From Isoetes taiwanensis (Eukaryota > Streptophyta > Lycopodiopsida > Isoetales > Isoetaceae): DNA of 64,000 nucleotides. The DNA lies in assembly GCA_021234155.1 (NCBI GenBank), contig JAJEKV010000033.1, forward strand, positions 2,213,454 through 2,277,453, read 5' to 3'. Under the pieces are notes generated by a model that searched no databases, was not told where the DNA came from, and saw only the letters and a program-made list of their open reading frames with translations. Positions 34,270-47,300 of this stretch are shown here, in pieces; within the stretch, counting starts at the first letter, position 1, and every line of letters starts with the position of its first letter. The position numbers were made by a program, and so were the translations under genes.

Positions 34270-36640
34270 GTTAAGTGCCTTAATCAGCCATCCCAATTGG
34301 AGTCCGCACTAATATGCACATTCAAAGCAGCAAATAAATATATAATCTATAGTTGAGATCAGATATGAGCTTAAATTCCCTTTCTCCAATAAAGCTTCTA
34401 CCCAAATCATGCAAAATATGAGAGAAATCCAAAGCCCACGAGTTTGTTGAGCTAGTTTCTACCATGCCACTACCATTTAATAAAAGCGTAAACATTCAGA
34501 TTCACAACACTTCATTGAAAAACACTGCATATGCTATGGACCTATTACAATAAAAAAAAATTGCAAGAAAACATAACCGCTACCTATTGATAGAGCAGGA
34601 CTCATACCATCCTTCTTTCTTGGAAACAACCATGCAAAGGACAAATATGAATAAATGTTTACCAGAATAAATATGAAGAATACTATCCAGTAGCATTACA
34701 TATTCTGTTTACTTGGTCATTTCCATAGATGCTCTGTTTACTTGCTGGGAGCCATTTCCATTTTCGGCATAGCAACTCTTGCATGTACCAGGCTTTGAAA
34801 TAGGATCTAAGCAGTGCAACGGATGCAATGCAAGTAAATGGGTGGTTTTCTTTAATAAAAAAGTTTGCCTCTATCTTACCATCGTGGGCAAATGCTACTG
34901 GTCAGTACTACGAAGATATTTGAGAAGGACAAATATGAACACATACTAAGGGCAAATATGAATATATGCTAAGGATAAATAAGGACAGATGCTAAGGACA
35001 AGAAGAATAGATGCTAATAACAGATGACAAAAAGAGAGTGGTCTGTACTGTAGTACCCCAAAAAAGAGGTCGAAGATGGTTATTTTAGTCTTCAGAAAAA
35101 AAAAGCATATTGAATGCTTTGAAAAAGTTATTTACCTTCCAAGAAGAACATGGCTTGATACCGCCCTACTCCTGCACAAGAGGGCTTTTACCAAAAATGG
35201 CTGTTGGATCTATAAGATGGCTTGCTTTAACCTGTCAGCGCTGAAAAAAATGAAGAAAACACAATCCATTGTACCTGCTGGTAAAGATGGCTGTGTACCG
35301 CCCTCAGTTTTGGGGAACAACCCAAAACGAAATAACCAGTTATCTGCAAGAACAGCAGGGCTCAGTACCGCTCTACCTGCAAAAGAAGAAGCTACGAATT
35401 TTTGCAAAAGAATTTAAAAGAGTTTCAATGCTGCAAATGCCTTTCCAACAGAAAAAAAAAATTTAAAAACATCACTAAACGAAATGGATCATGTTGATCC
35501 GCTTTTGCCGAAAAGACAAATCACAAAAACCATTAAATCTTGTAGCTGCTGGAAGAGATGGCTCGGTGCCGAACACCCCCTTTGAGGAAGAGCGGGCTAC
35601 CTGGCATTCAAAACCAACCAAAGATTCTTTAGCTTTGCGTCTTCTTTATCTTTTTCGAAATGTGGAATAACCCACCTAGCAAAACTGCACAAAGATCATG
35701 ACAGATCTTCATTTCAAAAAAAAAACATCATGCTTTGCCGATTTATCAATATTTCCTCCACCCAATCATAGGAATCAAGTTGCAGCAACCTGGTTCTGCC
35801 TCGCCATGGCTTCCGAACGCCGGCATAACTTCCCGACATGCTGGAATTTCCATTAATTTTTGTGACCGTGGATCAAATCCAACGATGGTATATGCATCCA
35901 TGTGGACAAAAGTCCTAGTTGGCAGCAACGTGGACACTCTAGAATTGCTTCAAAGTGTCAATTTGCGTTTGTGCAAACGTGCGAAAAAAAAGTAGCTAGT
36001 AATTTTATATATAGGAGGATGTGAACGTTTATTTCGGTTCCAAACTGTGAGGTTGGACCACTATTAGTTAACGTCCAAGATGTAATTGCAATTCCTCCTC
36101 AATAATAGATTTATGTTTATTCGCAACGGTACAAAATACACGTAACGTTAAAGATTCCTTCATCTCTCCAGAAAGTGGACTATAGATGTTCCACTCATGA
36201 TAGAGAATCCTTCATAAATCAAAGGGTTAGTATTAGAACGGTCGGGGCAGCCCGTTGAGGGGCAACCGAGCTGGCACCCTTCCCCAAATCAAACAAGGCC
36301 AGGACCTTGCACGGATGCCTCACAAGAGGGGAGAGTCATCTTTTGGACTATAGATGTTTAACTCATGAATATATATCTAGGATTGTTCATATTTCATGTT
36401 AATTTTGCAAAAGTAACGTTATTGTAACGAAAGGCAAAAAAAGGGCCCCTAAAAAATATGTGATTGGTGATGTGTGAGAGTATCATATTTAGAGTTGAGG
36501 CATGAAGTTTGATTCTATGTGTCACATAATAGGTATGAGGATATGACACACATGTATTTATGATTCCATTAAAAGGCACGTAACAACAAAAGCGAGATTG
36601 TGTGCAATGAGCAAGACTTGATCCAAAATAGCTCATCAAT
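34270..36640. other. gene-free stretch with degenerate repeats
   Basis: 34918-35030 is a run of diverged units of the form GGACAAATATGAA..ATGCTAA. 35140-35620 has four loose copies of a unit with GCTG..A-GATGGCT..TACCGCCC. No coding region is recognised. Confidence 0.5.
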
Positions 36641-36929
36641 CTTTTTAATTTGGGATTTTCCGGTTTAGAAGAAAACTTTTTGGAATTCTGTTTAACTTAT
36701 TTGGCTAAGGTTTTGATGAGTTTGGGTGCCCGGAAAATTTTTCGATATTCCAAAAATCGGACATTTTTTTTATCTTGGCTCCTTTATCTTTTCCTTTCCT
36801 ATTCGGGCTCGATTGCAGCTAGCCAGGAGCATATATGCCACGATTGCCGCAATCGTCTCAGATGGCTTCTAAGATCAGTCCTGTGCTCACGATGTTTTCA
36901 GCCTCGGCCTCCGCGGACGTTAAAATATA

Positions 36930-36993
36930 CTTCCTTCCTTCCTTCCTTCCTTCCTTCCTTCCTTCCTTCCTTCCTTCCTTCCTTCCTTCCTTC
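36930..36993. repeat. (CTTC)n microsatellite
   Basis: About 64 bp of nearly perfect CTTC/TTCC units. It creates a spurious FLPSFLPS protein in several frames. Confidence 0.95.
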
Positions 36994-37721
36994 TTGCCGT
37001 ATAACAGTGGCAAATCCTCTTCATCTTCAATTAGGTAAGTTGAAATTTGATTTCACGCTCCTTGCAGAGTTACAAGGCCGCATGATGTGCAGAGCCGACT
37101 TTTGAGGCTTTATGCTTCCATAAATTTGTAAGAATGATCTCTTTTGTTTCCAGAATCAATGGCAGTGAATCGGCTAAATATTGCCAGCAGATGCACATTC
37201 TGAAGCTTTTAAATTTTGAATGGCACTGCACATGGCTGCTCTAATATTGCGAGGCCATCTTTCAATGGCATTTCTAAAACACAAAGATCATTTTCTTCTT
37301 TAGTGATTAAAGATTGCTACATCTCTGCCGTTGGAGACACGCCGAAAATTTGCCCGCACGAACAGCAATATCATTCATATGCTTTTTTTTTCTATTTCCT
37401 TTAAACTAGGTATAACTTCAATCGTTAGGGCATGGTTCAAATCGAGCTTTGCTTCGTTGATTTTGGTGCAATTACATCATGAATAAAGTTTTGGCATTCC
37501 AAAAATCGGGAAAGTTTTTTCTGTATGATTTTAGGGCTTCTATTTTTCAATCATTTCCTCTTTGACGATTTCCTCTGTGACGATTGCAGCTGGCGATAAG
37601 CATGCCTGCCCCATCATGAAAATAAAAGCTTAGTCACATGATATATTGATATTGAAAGCCATTGTTCAGTTAGTTCTCTGTTGTCTGAGATCTATTGCAG
37701 TTAATCCAATTGATTAATTAC

Positions 37722-38440
37722 TTTCTATGTAGCTACATATAATACTCATATTTTGTGTAAATTTTATAATTACTTTCTATCTATCTAAGTGTAATTGAGA
37801 TCATATTTCGTGTAACTTTTGTAGCTTTGTTTCACAAGTTTTGAACGGACATGCATGATTAAAGTCCTTACCATATTGCTGCTCTTCTTATAACATAATG
37901 GGTGATTGGTTTGCTTTTCAACATATACTTCTTTCTATTTGATGCATAAGACTGTTTCTGGCAGCTCCAGATCCCTTCAATCGCTCCGAACATTTAGGTT
38001 GTTGGCTCTAAAGTTGCTTTTTGGCCACATAAAGAGGTAAAGTACATATTTTATGCTCCTGTTATTTATTCTTTCTCCTCTTTAATTTCTATGTAGCTAC
38101 ATGTAATACTCATATTTTGTGCAGTATTTTTTATTTACTTTCTATCTAGCTAGGTGTAATTGAAATAATTTCTCATGTAAGTTTTGTACCTTTGTTCTGT
38201 AAGTTTTGAAGGAACATGCGTGGCTAAAGCCCTTATCATACTACTGCTCTTCTTGGAACACGTCAATGGGCGATTGGCTTGCCTTTCGACGTATGCTTCT
38301 TTCTATTTGATGCATAAAGGCTGTTTCTCATAGCTCTAGATCCCTTTAATCGCTCCTGGCATTGGGGCTGCTAGCCCTAAAGTTGCTTTTTGGCCACATA
38401 AAGAAGCAAAGTATATAGTTTATGCTTCTGTGTTGTTTAT
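37722..38440. repeat. 364-bp tandem duplication
   Basis: The unit beginning TTTCTATGTAGCTACAT at 37722 recurs at 38086. Shared blocks include CTTTCTATTTGATGCATAA and TAAAGTTGCTTTTTGGCCAC. About 85% identical by eye. Non-coding. Confidence 0.8.
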
Positions 38441-38449
38441 TGTTTCTCT

Positions 38450-40770
38450 AACTTTCATTACAATTGCAAGTGCCGTATGCGTTATTCTTGGAGCTTGCTT
38501 TGCAATGGAAGGTACGTGTGATGCAATGAATCCCACTAAGTTTTAAAAAGTTCTGTGCAATTGTTCCAAGAGAGCAAAATGCATTGGCCGCCATTGGCTT
38601 TACAATGAATATTGTCAAAGTTTTGTGCAAGTAGCCTAGGTTGCGTGGGGCCTCTTCTAATTTGTTTGCCTACTCCAGAAAATGCCATTATCTTCAATCA
38701 GATATAGATGTTGATTCTTTCTGAAGATTAGCTATCATAGATGTTTAGATGTTATATGTGATCTAACTTATTGTTAAGTTTTTGTTATTCATTGCACAAT
38801 GCTTCTTACTTGCATTTTTTTCATTCTTCAGTACTTGCATTTTTTAGATAGGATGCAATATTTGATATCATAACAATGTGTAGCTAGGAGGCGAAAGAGC
38901 AATGTACATTGTGAGCTTTATCATTAATGTAAAAAAGGAAGTGCAAATATGTATAGTTACTAATAGACCCACCATTGATATTTCCACTCACAATGAACAG
39001 AACATCATTTCTTATTGTTATAATCATGGATTTATATATGCAGTCAAGGCCTCAATCAAGAGATGGAGTATGCTAGGAATGTCTGCTTGACATTTCAATC
39101 TATTTTATACTATGATGCATTTCACCATGTAGCTAGAATAGTCTTCTTTGGCATTTGTATTAACAGCAAATCAACACAAAACATGCATTAATGCCCCTCA
39201 CGCCCTCCTTCCTTCTTAGCATCACGTGAAATACAAATGTCGTCACATTCTTTGTTCTAGCCAACAATCATACAACCACCCTTTCAAATTGTACTAAAGC
39301 CCGGCAACGCCGGGCACCATAACTAGTATGCATAAGATCTAAAGCATCTGCTACCAAGTCCACGCTGACATTTGGGGAATGAGCACCCTTGCTTATGTTA
39401 TACTGCCATAAAAATCTCATAAGATCTTCATGGAAAGTATCATAAACAAAGTATTGATTGTTGTGCAAAGTATTGAACATTGGCTTGCAACATGGATATG
39501 GGCTTCACTATTCTAAGGCACGTTATCCCAACATGATTTATGGACTTCTATGATGCATAGGCCCTCGTGATGCTCATATGATCTCAAACCCACTGACATT
39601 TGCAGTTCTTATCAAATTGGAATCCCATGATGCTCATATGATATCAAGCCCATCGACTCTTGCAATTCTAAATTTGTCGATATAGCAAAACCTATAGTTT
39701 TATAATCTTGTGAGACATTGGTATATAACAAGATACCACGAGTTTGTGCTCGTCTTGCCAACCTTCAAAGTCCTAGTTTTTATAATCTTGTGAGATATTT
39801 CCTACATTGAGCATATATATTAAACATGAGTACATCTACTGGAGCATAGGAAGAATCTAAAAGAGTATCCAGTTAAAACATCTCCCTAGCTCCATATTGT
39901 TGCACAATCTGCCAGCAATAAGCACAATCATCCATAAACAAATGCCAAGTGGCATCATTCTTTTAAGAAAACCTTATAGTTGATTGAAGCATCCTCTATG
40001 AGCTAGAAGACCTACCACAAAGGTCACGAGACAAAACAATAGTCTCTCACCTTGAATTCGAGTACTAACTCTTGTTGGAGTAACATAATATGAATGTTAA
40101 TTCATTCATGGCTAATGAGGTGGTGTTAGCCAAGTCACTCACTGGTTTACACAGTGGTCAATTTTCATTTTTCTTGTTTCTCTTCCGCAAGCTATCATGT
40201 GATTTATACATGACGTTTGACCAAAACCATATGACTATAATATTGTCGTTCAAATGTTGCGACCTAAATAACTTTTAAATAACCTGAACTATTCATTGAA
40301 ATTAACCATCATGACCACTTACAATAAATGTAGAATGAAAAGCACATATAGCTAATTGACATCTTTGAACATTGCAGAATAACTGTGCTACATTTACTTG
40401 AATAGCAGATCCAGGTCTATTGAAGTCTACAATAATAGTTTCTAGAATCATAATCATGCTCCAATCCTATAAATGAAATACTCTTGCAATGGCAAACTTA
40501 TGAAATACCTAAACAGATAATGAAGATTTCCACAAACATGTAGCAACTGACTCTAAAGGATACCCATATTGAGCAACCCTTGACTGTGTGTATTCCAGTT
40601 ACTTTGGGATGCACCATTTGGAGATATAGAAACATTATAGCTTCAAAATGGTTCTCTCTTCTAACAATATGCATAAATAAACTGGATGTTACAATGAAGG
40701 TACCTTTGACTTATACAATCTTACCATGTTGAAGGACTTGCATTCCCAAAACCCTTCATTTTAAAACTGC
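38450..40770. other. gene-free stretch
   Basis: AT-rich with minor internal duplications (TGATGCTCATATGAT at 39569 and 39624; TTTATAATCTTGTGAGA at 39698 and 39778). No gene is recognised. Confidence 0.5.
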
Positions 40771-40776
40771 AAGGCG

Positions 40777-41055
40777 AATTCCCAGACCCTGTAGCAGAGC
40801 AAGATTTGAAATCCAGGAGCAAACGGATCATGCACGAAATGAAATACAAAGTAGTGGAAAAGCCATAATTATTGCATTTCTAGAGTGTGCGTCCCCAGAA
40901 CCCATAGCAGAGCAAGATTTGAAACCCAAGAGCAAACGGATTATGCATGAAATGAAATATTACGTAGTGGCAAAGCAAACGGATCATGCAAACGGAACAT
41001 GCATGAAATGAAATATCACATAGTGGCAAAGCTGTAAATGTTGCACTTCTAGAGT
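40777..41055. repeat. about 115-bp tandem repeat, two and a half units
   Basis: Units at about 40777 and 40892, and a partial one at 40977, share TAGCAGAGCAAGATTTGAAA, GAGCAAACGGAT-ATGCA and GAAATGAAATA. Non-coding. Confidence 0.75.
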
Positions 41056-41059
41056 CTAA

Positions 41060-42600
41060 AATTGGTATGGCGCTTCAAAATGCTCTGCAAAATTATAGGC
41101 CCCAAATTTCAAATTGACAATACAATCATTTTATTTTCACATTCTATGTTTATCTGCCATGAATTAACTGTATTAGAATTAAGAAAACGAGAGAAAGATA
41201 TGCCACAAAAGAATCAAATGCTCAAATCCCCTCATGCAGTCTCAACGTTTGTACCAAGAATATCAACCAAATGCGACATAGCATTTAAGAATGCAAGATA
41301 AACTTTGATCAAGCTCAGTAATAATAAAACATGTTTCATATCATATACTTGCCTACATCTGACCTATTATCAAATATTTAAGAAACTACTGTTCACTCAC
41401 AAATTATTGGTCCCTTCTTTGTAGCTCACTTTTAATTCAGGAGCTAGAGAATTGCCAAATATATCCGTATCAGGAACAGGTTGGCAAAGGTTTATTTTTC
41501 AACTCCAATCATTCATTAATAGACTGAAAAGGGTTTCTAGCATTCTTTATTATACATCATTGCACTCTAATCAAAGGTTAAAAGTCAGCATCTTTTTGTA
41601 GAAAGATCCATTGATGATGTTGGCGCTGGCAATTTAATCACTATTGCAGGCATCAAGTGAAGGCAGATTTTTTTGATTTACATCATCATTCTGACCAAGA
41701 GTTGCCATCAATATCAAACATCTAAAAAAAGGACGTTAAACTCTGTTGTATTATCTGCTACAAATTTTCTATGGCTATCCAAGCAGTCTGGATTAACCAT
41801 TCATGGAACCTCTCTACTCTGTCTAAGACCATATGTTAACGCACAGATTACACAGAAGCTAAGATTTATGTGTTCAGGAAGAACAAATAAACATATCAGA
41901 ATTCTTACATATTTGATAGTTCAGTATAGATCCTTGTCTTCCGAATTTTGATGAAACAACTCGGAAACAGGATCACAGATTCTTATTTTGCAAGAATATA
42001 TCAAATCAGAATGGCTTCTATGCAGCATGCTGTTCAAGCAAGCAACAGAACCGGATCTGCATCATAAGGAAAACAACTCGTGGAAAAATGGTCAAGGTAG
42101 CATCCAAAATATATGCTCTTATTGAAATCTGACGCCCGCCTCCATCTTCTGTGTAGGCGCAACAGATTGCCGAGGGCGGCCTCTTTACCTTTTTATTTTT
42201 TTCTCTCTCCCCTTTTTTTTAACAACCCAGTAAAAAGAAAGCGGTGAAAGATCCACTGGACAACAATCCTCTTCTTCGCTTCCCCTGAAAGCGAAGCAAC
42301 AACCCCTGATCTTTGCTTGGAAGCAAAGTTTTCCCAGCGATCAGTGAACTGCAACCAAGAGGTGAAGAATAGACGGTTGCCACTGTGAGTCGGTGAAAAA
42401 TAGACGGCCAATTTGATGGAAACTAGAAGAAAGCTGGAAGAAAACTCATAATCGGTGAGGAATGAACAGTCGAGATTAAAGGATCCCCAAGAAATGGATG
42501 GCCAAGATACGTGCCCTGGTGACACGAATATTCTAAGGAATTGTTGTATAACATTTATATATGTTTAGATAACAGGACTAGTAAGTATATCTCGAACTTC
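41060..42600. other. gene-free stretch
   Basis: No coding region or strong repeat is recognised. Confidence 0.5.
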
Positions 42601-42617
42601 AGGTATTTGAAGGGCTA

Positions 42618-42719
42618 GATAACGTCCTGTGCAGGGGCATTATGGCCCAGGAAAAAAAATGGCCGAGTGGCTCGGCCACTTTTTTCCTGGGCCATAACGC
42701 CCCTGCACAGGACGTTATC
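42618..42719. repeat. 102-bp near-perfect inverted repeat (hairpin)
   Basis: A 48-bp left arm starting GATAACGTCCTGTGCAGGGG pairs with the right arm ending CCCCTGCACAGGACGTTATC, around a loop of about 5 bases (GTGGC). Only about two mismatches are visible. Transcribed from either strand it would fold into a long stem. It could be a small-RNA precursor, a tiny foldback transposon or a replication-generated palindrome. Confidence 0.8.
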
Positions 42720-43130
42720 AGCCGTAACATTCTTGGCTGATGCATTTGGCAAAGCCCCCATAGCATTTGGCTGTTGGAGCAGGGTATTGAGGCTGAGTAT
42801 GCTATTGGAGCTAGGTACAGAGCCTAAAAACTGCCGCAACTACTGGGGCACGATATTGGTCTGAGTACGCTGCTGGAGCAGGGGGTGGAGGCTGCAAAAT
42901 GCAAAATGCCATATCTTCTAGAAAGAGGACCTGTCGGACTCCCAAAGAAGAGTTTCAGAGAATTTCAGAGAAGAGTTTCAGAAGAGTTTTTCAGAATGGA
43001 GCAGGGGATGGAGGCGCCTGTGCTTTTGATTCAAAAAGAGGACCTGCTGGACTCCCAAACCCAGCTTCTAATAAATTAGGTTCTTGAAAATCATCTTCCT
43101 GTTGGTTCTTTCTACGCCAAGGCAGAGGAT

Positions 43131-43215
43131 CCTTGAAACCACGGCTATGACGGATCGCCCTTGAAACCACAGCTATGTCAGAGGGGCCTTGAACCACGGC
43201 TATGGCGGAGGGCCT
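43131..43215. repeat. short tandem repeat, three units of about 30 bp
   Basis: CCTTGAAACCACGGCTATG recurs three times with small changes. Related loosely repeated motifs (GGAGCAGG..GGAGGC; AGAGGACCTG-CGGACTCCC) lie at 42770-43060. Confidence 0.7.
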
Positions 43216-43752
43216 AGAGCGCAAAAAAACCACATGGCAGATGTTATAGATGTTATGGTCATAACAATCTTGCTGCTTCATGACAGAGTGTGCTACGAAT
43301 GTTACTGGACATAACACTCTTGAAAAGACAGTTGAGATTAGATCCTACAGCTAAATGTGGAGGCCAAGGACGTTAAGGGTGAGTAACTTTCTAGTCATAT
43401 TACAAACCAAGCCCAGTGTTGTTTATGCATAGTATAAATTTAGCAGGTGTTCTTCGTTATTTCTCTAAAATTTAGACTTGATCATTAAGGTTCTGGCAAT
43501 TTTTAATAGAAAAGAAAATTCAAACTAGCAGAAATGCAGGCTTGGGGTGAAGATTAGGGTGGGGATAAGGAAGTTACATTCACGAAGCTTATTTGACATG
43601 ATTATCTAGTGGAGTTTGATGGTGTGCTTCTACTATTGTTGGTCCTATGTGATGAAATGTTAGCTATGTGAGCTTTATGCAAGAGTGATTTACATAATGA
43701 ATGTACGTAAAGTACGGAGCTTATGTTCAATTTAGTTACCTGGTATTAGTAG

Positions 43753-43780
43753 ATTATTATTATTATTATTATTATTATTT
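43753..43780. repeat. (ATT)n microsatellite
   Basis: About nine perfect ATT units. Confidence 0.9.
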
Positions 43781-44094
43781 TGGAGAGTAAGAGTAGATTT
43801 TTTTCATCAATTAGAAAAAGCCATACAAGCCATGTAGCAGTTTGCTAAGTGAGCAGAGCATTGTAGTGATGTAGATGTCCTCATAAAACAAGAAGCATTA
43901 TCATCAAAGGTTAACAAAATTGATTCCTTAAACTGGAATCAGAGATATAGAAGTACAGTAGCAGTTAATATAAACTAGAAGTTCTCCAAGTGTTGAGTAT
44001 CCTCAGAAATACAAAGGTTGTAGCTGCAACAGATATCTGAGAAGTCTTCAAGATCCTGCAAAAGCAAAATCCAAATACCAACCATGACCTTGAG

Positions 44095-44667
44095 TTAATG
44101 AGAATTGGAACCAAAATTGGCCGGGATTGTGGGAAGGTATAACTGGAAGGAGTAGGTGATGGAGTCAATTCTGTTCAGCCAGATGAGCATCAAACCATTC
44201 ATTGTAGTGCCTATAGAAGTCGAACCATGGATATATCTGTTATGGCCAAAATCATTTTGGATGAGGAGAGAAGATAAACTTTCTTTTGCCATCAACAGGA
44301 GCAATGTATCATACAGATCTGCCAAAAGCTTATGACTGTAGTACATCTCCCTGTATCTACTCAATTGTCTCTCCGTCATGCTGAAATGTGTTATGTAAAG
44401 GAATTCAAACAGGTAATACATCTGGACCACTTCCCTACAGTAGGTTCTAGCCCATTCTGCTTCTCTTGCTCTAGAGTTCTCAACTTCCTGTATGAACTCC
44501 TTTGTGGGAGCACAAAGTTCTCGCAGAGTGAGCTGTTTCCCTGTCCTTTTCGGCCAATGAAGAGAAGCCTCATAAGTGTCCATATCAGTGTCCAATTTAT
44601 TGGATCCCTGACCCTTAAGGAAGTCTAGATATTCTGTCACAATCAGAGTAAGGAGCATTAGAATCAA
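44095..44667 (-). CDS. 190-codon ORF of unknown function
   Basis: A long open frame next to the L1 3' end. The nominal start is not certain and an upstream exon is possible. Protein text includes LRELCAPTKEFIQEVENSRA, REAEWARTYCREVVQMYYLF and MTERQLSRYREMYYSHKLLA. It is rich in Tyr, Arg and Leu and predicted helical. No transmembrane or catalytic motif is recognised. It may be a host-gene exon or part of another retroelement. Confidence 0.35.
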   Translation of the reverse strand: MILMLLTLIVTEYLDFLKGQGSNKLDTDMDTYEASLHWPKRTGKQLTLRELCAPTKEFIQEVENSRAREAEWARTYCREVVQMYYLFEFLYITHFSMTERQLSRYREMYYSHKLLADLYDTLLLLMAKESLSSLLIQNDFGHNRYIHGSTSIGTTMNGLMLIWLNRIDSITYSFQLYLPTIPANFGSNSH

Positions 44668-45310
44668 TACTGTTTAAATTGGATATAAAAATATCAAAAG
44701 AGCCCCTGTAAAGCCCAATGAAGTATTAATTTCTGTTGTAGTTCTCCCCATGCTTTCTTTTGTGAGTAGTAGCAATGGATTCAATATCAAGCTGAAAATG
44801 CATTTTAATCCAGAAAATGGAAAAGGATTTGGAACCATAAATAAGTCTATTTCTTGCTCTCCATATATTCCAAAAAGCAGTGTACACTAGAGTGTTTGCA
44901 AAAGTGTCCTCTTCTTGCAGGAAAGAAAGAATGTTACTAATATTTTTATAGTGCAGATATCTATCAAATCTTCCACAAAACCATGACCAGAATGAGATTA
45001 GTGCTCCATAGATTCTTCCTGTAACCAACCAAGGTGACAAAGAGGAGAGACATCAGATCTCTTAGACAAGGACAAGAGATTAGTCAAACTTTTTTGAGCC
45101 ACAAACCAAATGAAGAAGCTGATCTTTGAGGTATAGTAGGAATTCCAAATGTTTTTGAAAAGAGAGAGAATTCCTGTACGAGATAAGGACCATTTTTGCA
45201 TGGCTTTGACAGGTGCATCGACTTGACTCAAAGTGGAATAGATTTCACTTACCTTGTAGATGTATTTACCTTTCAAAGTTCATCCCAAAGGACTGTCAGT
45301 ATAATTCTTG

Positions 45311-46901
45311 AAAGGACCAAGTATATTCTCCAACATTGTTCGGAATATATATAGATGCCCTACAGGATTTTATAGCAGAACAGCAAGGGGACGTGGACGC
45401 CCCTACACTCGGGGGAACCAAGGTACCTATCATGCTATATGCTGATGATTTGGGCATGATGGCCACAAAGAACAAGGGAATGCACAGATTACTGAAACTA
45501 CTAGAGATCTTCTGTGAAAAGACAGGGCTAACAGTGAATCTCACAAAAACCAAAATAGTCTTTTTTGGTAACAGGAATAATCACAAGCCGTTCAAATATC
45601 TAGGGACAGAATTAGAAGAAGCAACAGAGTACAAGTATCTAGGGTATGATACACATGGCACAGGGAAATGGGCGAAAGGGGCAGATGCTAGATTCCAAGC
45701 AGCCATAGGAAGCTACTATAACATGAAAAACTTCTGCAACAGAAATAGAATAATAGACTGGGAAATTAAATGCTATCTATTCGCACGGTAGTCGTCACAA
45801 CACAAACTATATCTGGGCGGAAGCACAGGGGCCGGGGCTATGAGAAAGAAATGGGAAAAGCAAGAAGGGATTTTCAGACAGCTACATAAACAGGAATTCA
45901 AACTAAGGGCAAACACACCATTGACAACCATAGTATATGAGACAGGTCAGAAACCTATGGAGGTGAGAGCATGGGAAAGGACCATCAGATACATCATAAG
46001 AAATAATGCAGGTGAAAAAGTCGAGAAGTTAGCAAGCATCGCAATCAACGAATCGACAAGGTCGCACATCACCACAAGCGATGGATGGTTTAGGGATGTA
46101 GCAATATGGACCGAGAAAATGGGGCTAAATTTGAGCGAACCGATCGATGAAGGCCAATGGAATGAGGAGTGGGCAAGTAAAGCTACGGGCATGGCTGCAA
46201 AGACACACAGGACCCAAAACAATCTGCTTGTATCAATATTTAATCCAGAGCGGATGATAGGACAACAAATGTACCAAGATAACATGCTTGGAAAAACGGA
46301 GATCGAGATATTTTAGCAAAGTTCGGGATGGGATGTCATGATCCGAGAATTGAAAAGGACAGTGGAGAAAAATAGATGACGGGGCAAAGCTATGCGTAAA
46401 TGCATTGGACAGAGTGGAAATAGAGGATCTAAAACCACATGCTTAACGAATGTCCAACTTACACGGATATATCGTGGGAAAAGTACGAGGAGAGTAAGGT
46501 GGGGACAATCAGTACATACCATAATGGCAAGGACAGAAACAATGGGAGACTGGCGGATGCAATACGGGAGATCTTTGAATGCATACCGGGAAGCACATGA
46601 ACAAAAAGGGCTTACGATATGATTTGCTAAAGAGGCAAATCATAGACATACTAAAATGTACAAACTTAAAAGTCGCTTTGATATAGACGCTTACACAAGA
46701 CGGCCTAGAAGCCGGAACAAAGTAGGGTGCCGGCATTAATAGGAAAAAGTGAGCCTTCAGAAAAGGCTACAACAAAACAGCGTGATGAGCTAGTAGCCCC
46801 CACCAGGGAGCTCGCCCACGCTACACAAGTCCAGAGGCCTCAGGGCACAAGGGACAATAATGTATTCTATTCTATTCTATTCTATTCTATTCTTAAAGTG
46901 A
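45311..46901 (+). mobile_element. LINE-B: 5'-truncated relative of LINE-A, inserted in the L1
   Basis: The sequence starts within RT (LFGIYIDALQ, about 45335) and carries IMLYADDLGMMATKNKGMHR, GLTVNLTKTKIVFFG and the C-terminal part. It then has the same 3' UTR as LINE-A with hairpin (46752-46768) and a (TATTC)n tail (46863-46893). It is roughly 80% identical to LINE-A by eye and frameshifted near 45790 and after 46316. Candidate target duplications are AGTATAATTCTTG (45298-45310) and GCATATAATTTCTTG (46902-46916), imperfect. The interrupted L1 reading frame resumes across them. Confidence 0.75.
46752..46768 (+). other. conserved 3' UTR hairpin of LINE-B
   Basis: AGCCTT-CAGAA-AAGGCT, identical in stem and loop to 17155-17171 although flanking sequence differs. 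Confidence 0.6.
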
Positions 46902-47300
46902 GCATATAATTTCTTGTCACTAGATGTGCCTCTGATAATCGATTTCAAGGAAGTCCAAGAAATAAATGAATTATTATCTCTGTAGAGGTCTTTTATTCTA
47001 AAAATCCCTTTCTCCGCCCATTTATTATAAATCTTTGGATGCTTGATGGCTAGCATTTTAGACTGTTGACTTTGGAAGATAGAGGATCAAAAAAGATTTG
47101 TATTCATAATGACTTTATCACTCTGAAAACAAGATTGAACTTTGTTCCAAGCCATGATCAGATTCTGCATTAAAGGGGAAGAGTTTGGAGCAAGGTGCAG
47201 ATGCACAAAAGCAGATTCAGGGAGGCAATGTTTAATTGTAGGATGACCCGAGGGATAGGAAATATTCAACCAATAATTAATAAACTTAGAAACAAGAGAA

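Noticed and set aside
36650-37105. ORF with FLPSFLPS repeats
   Set aside because: Generated by translating the (CTTC)n microsatellite.
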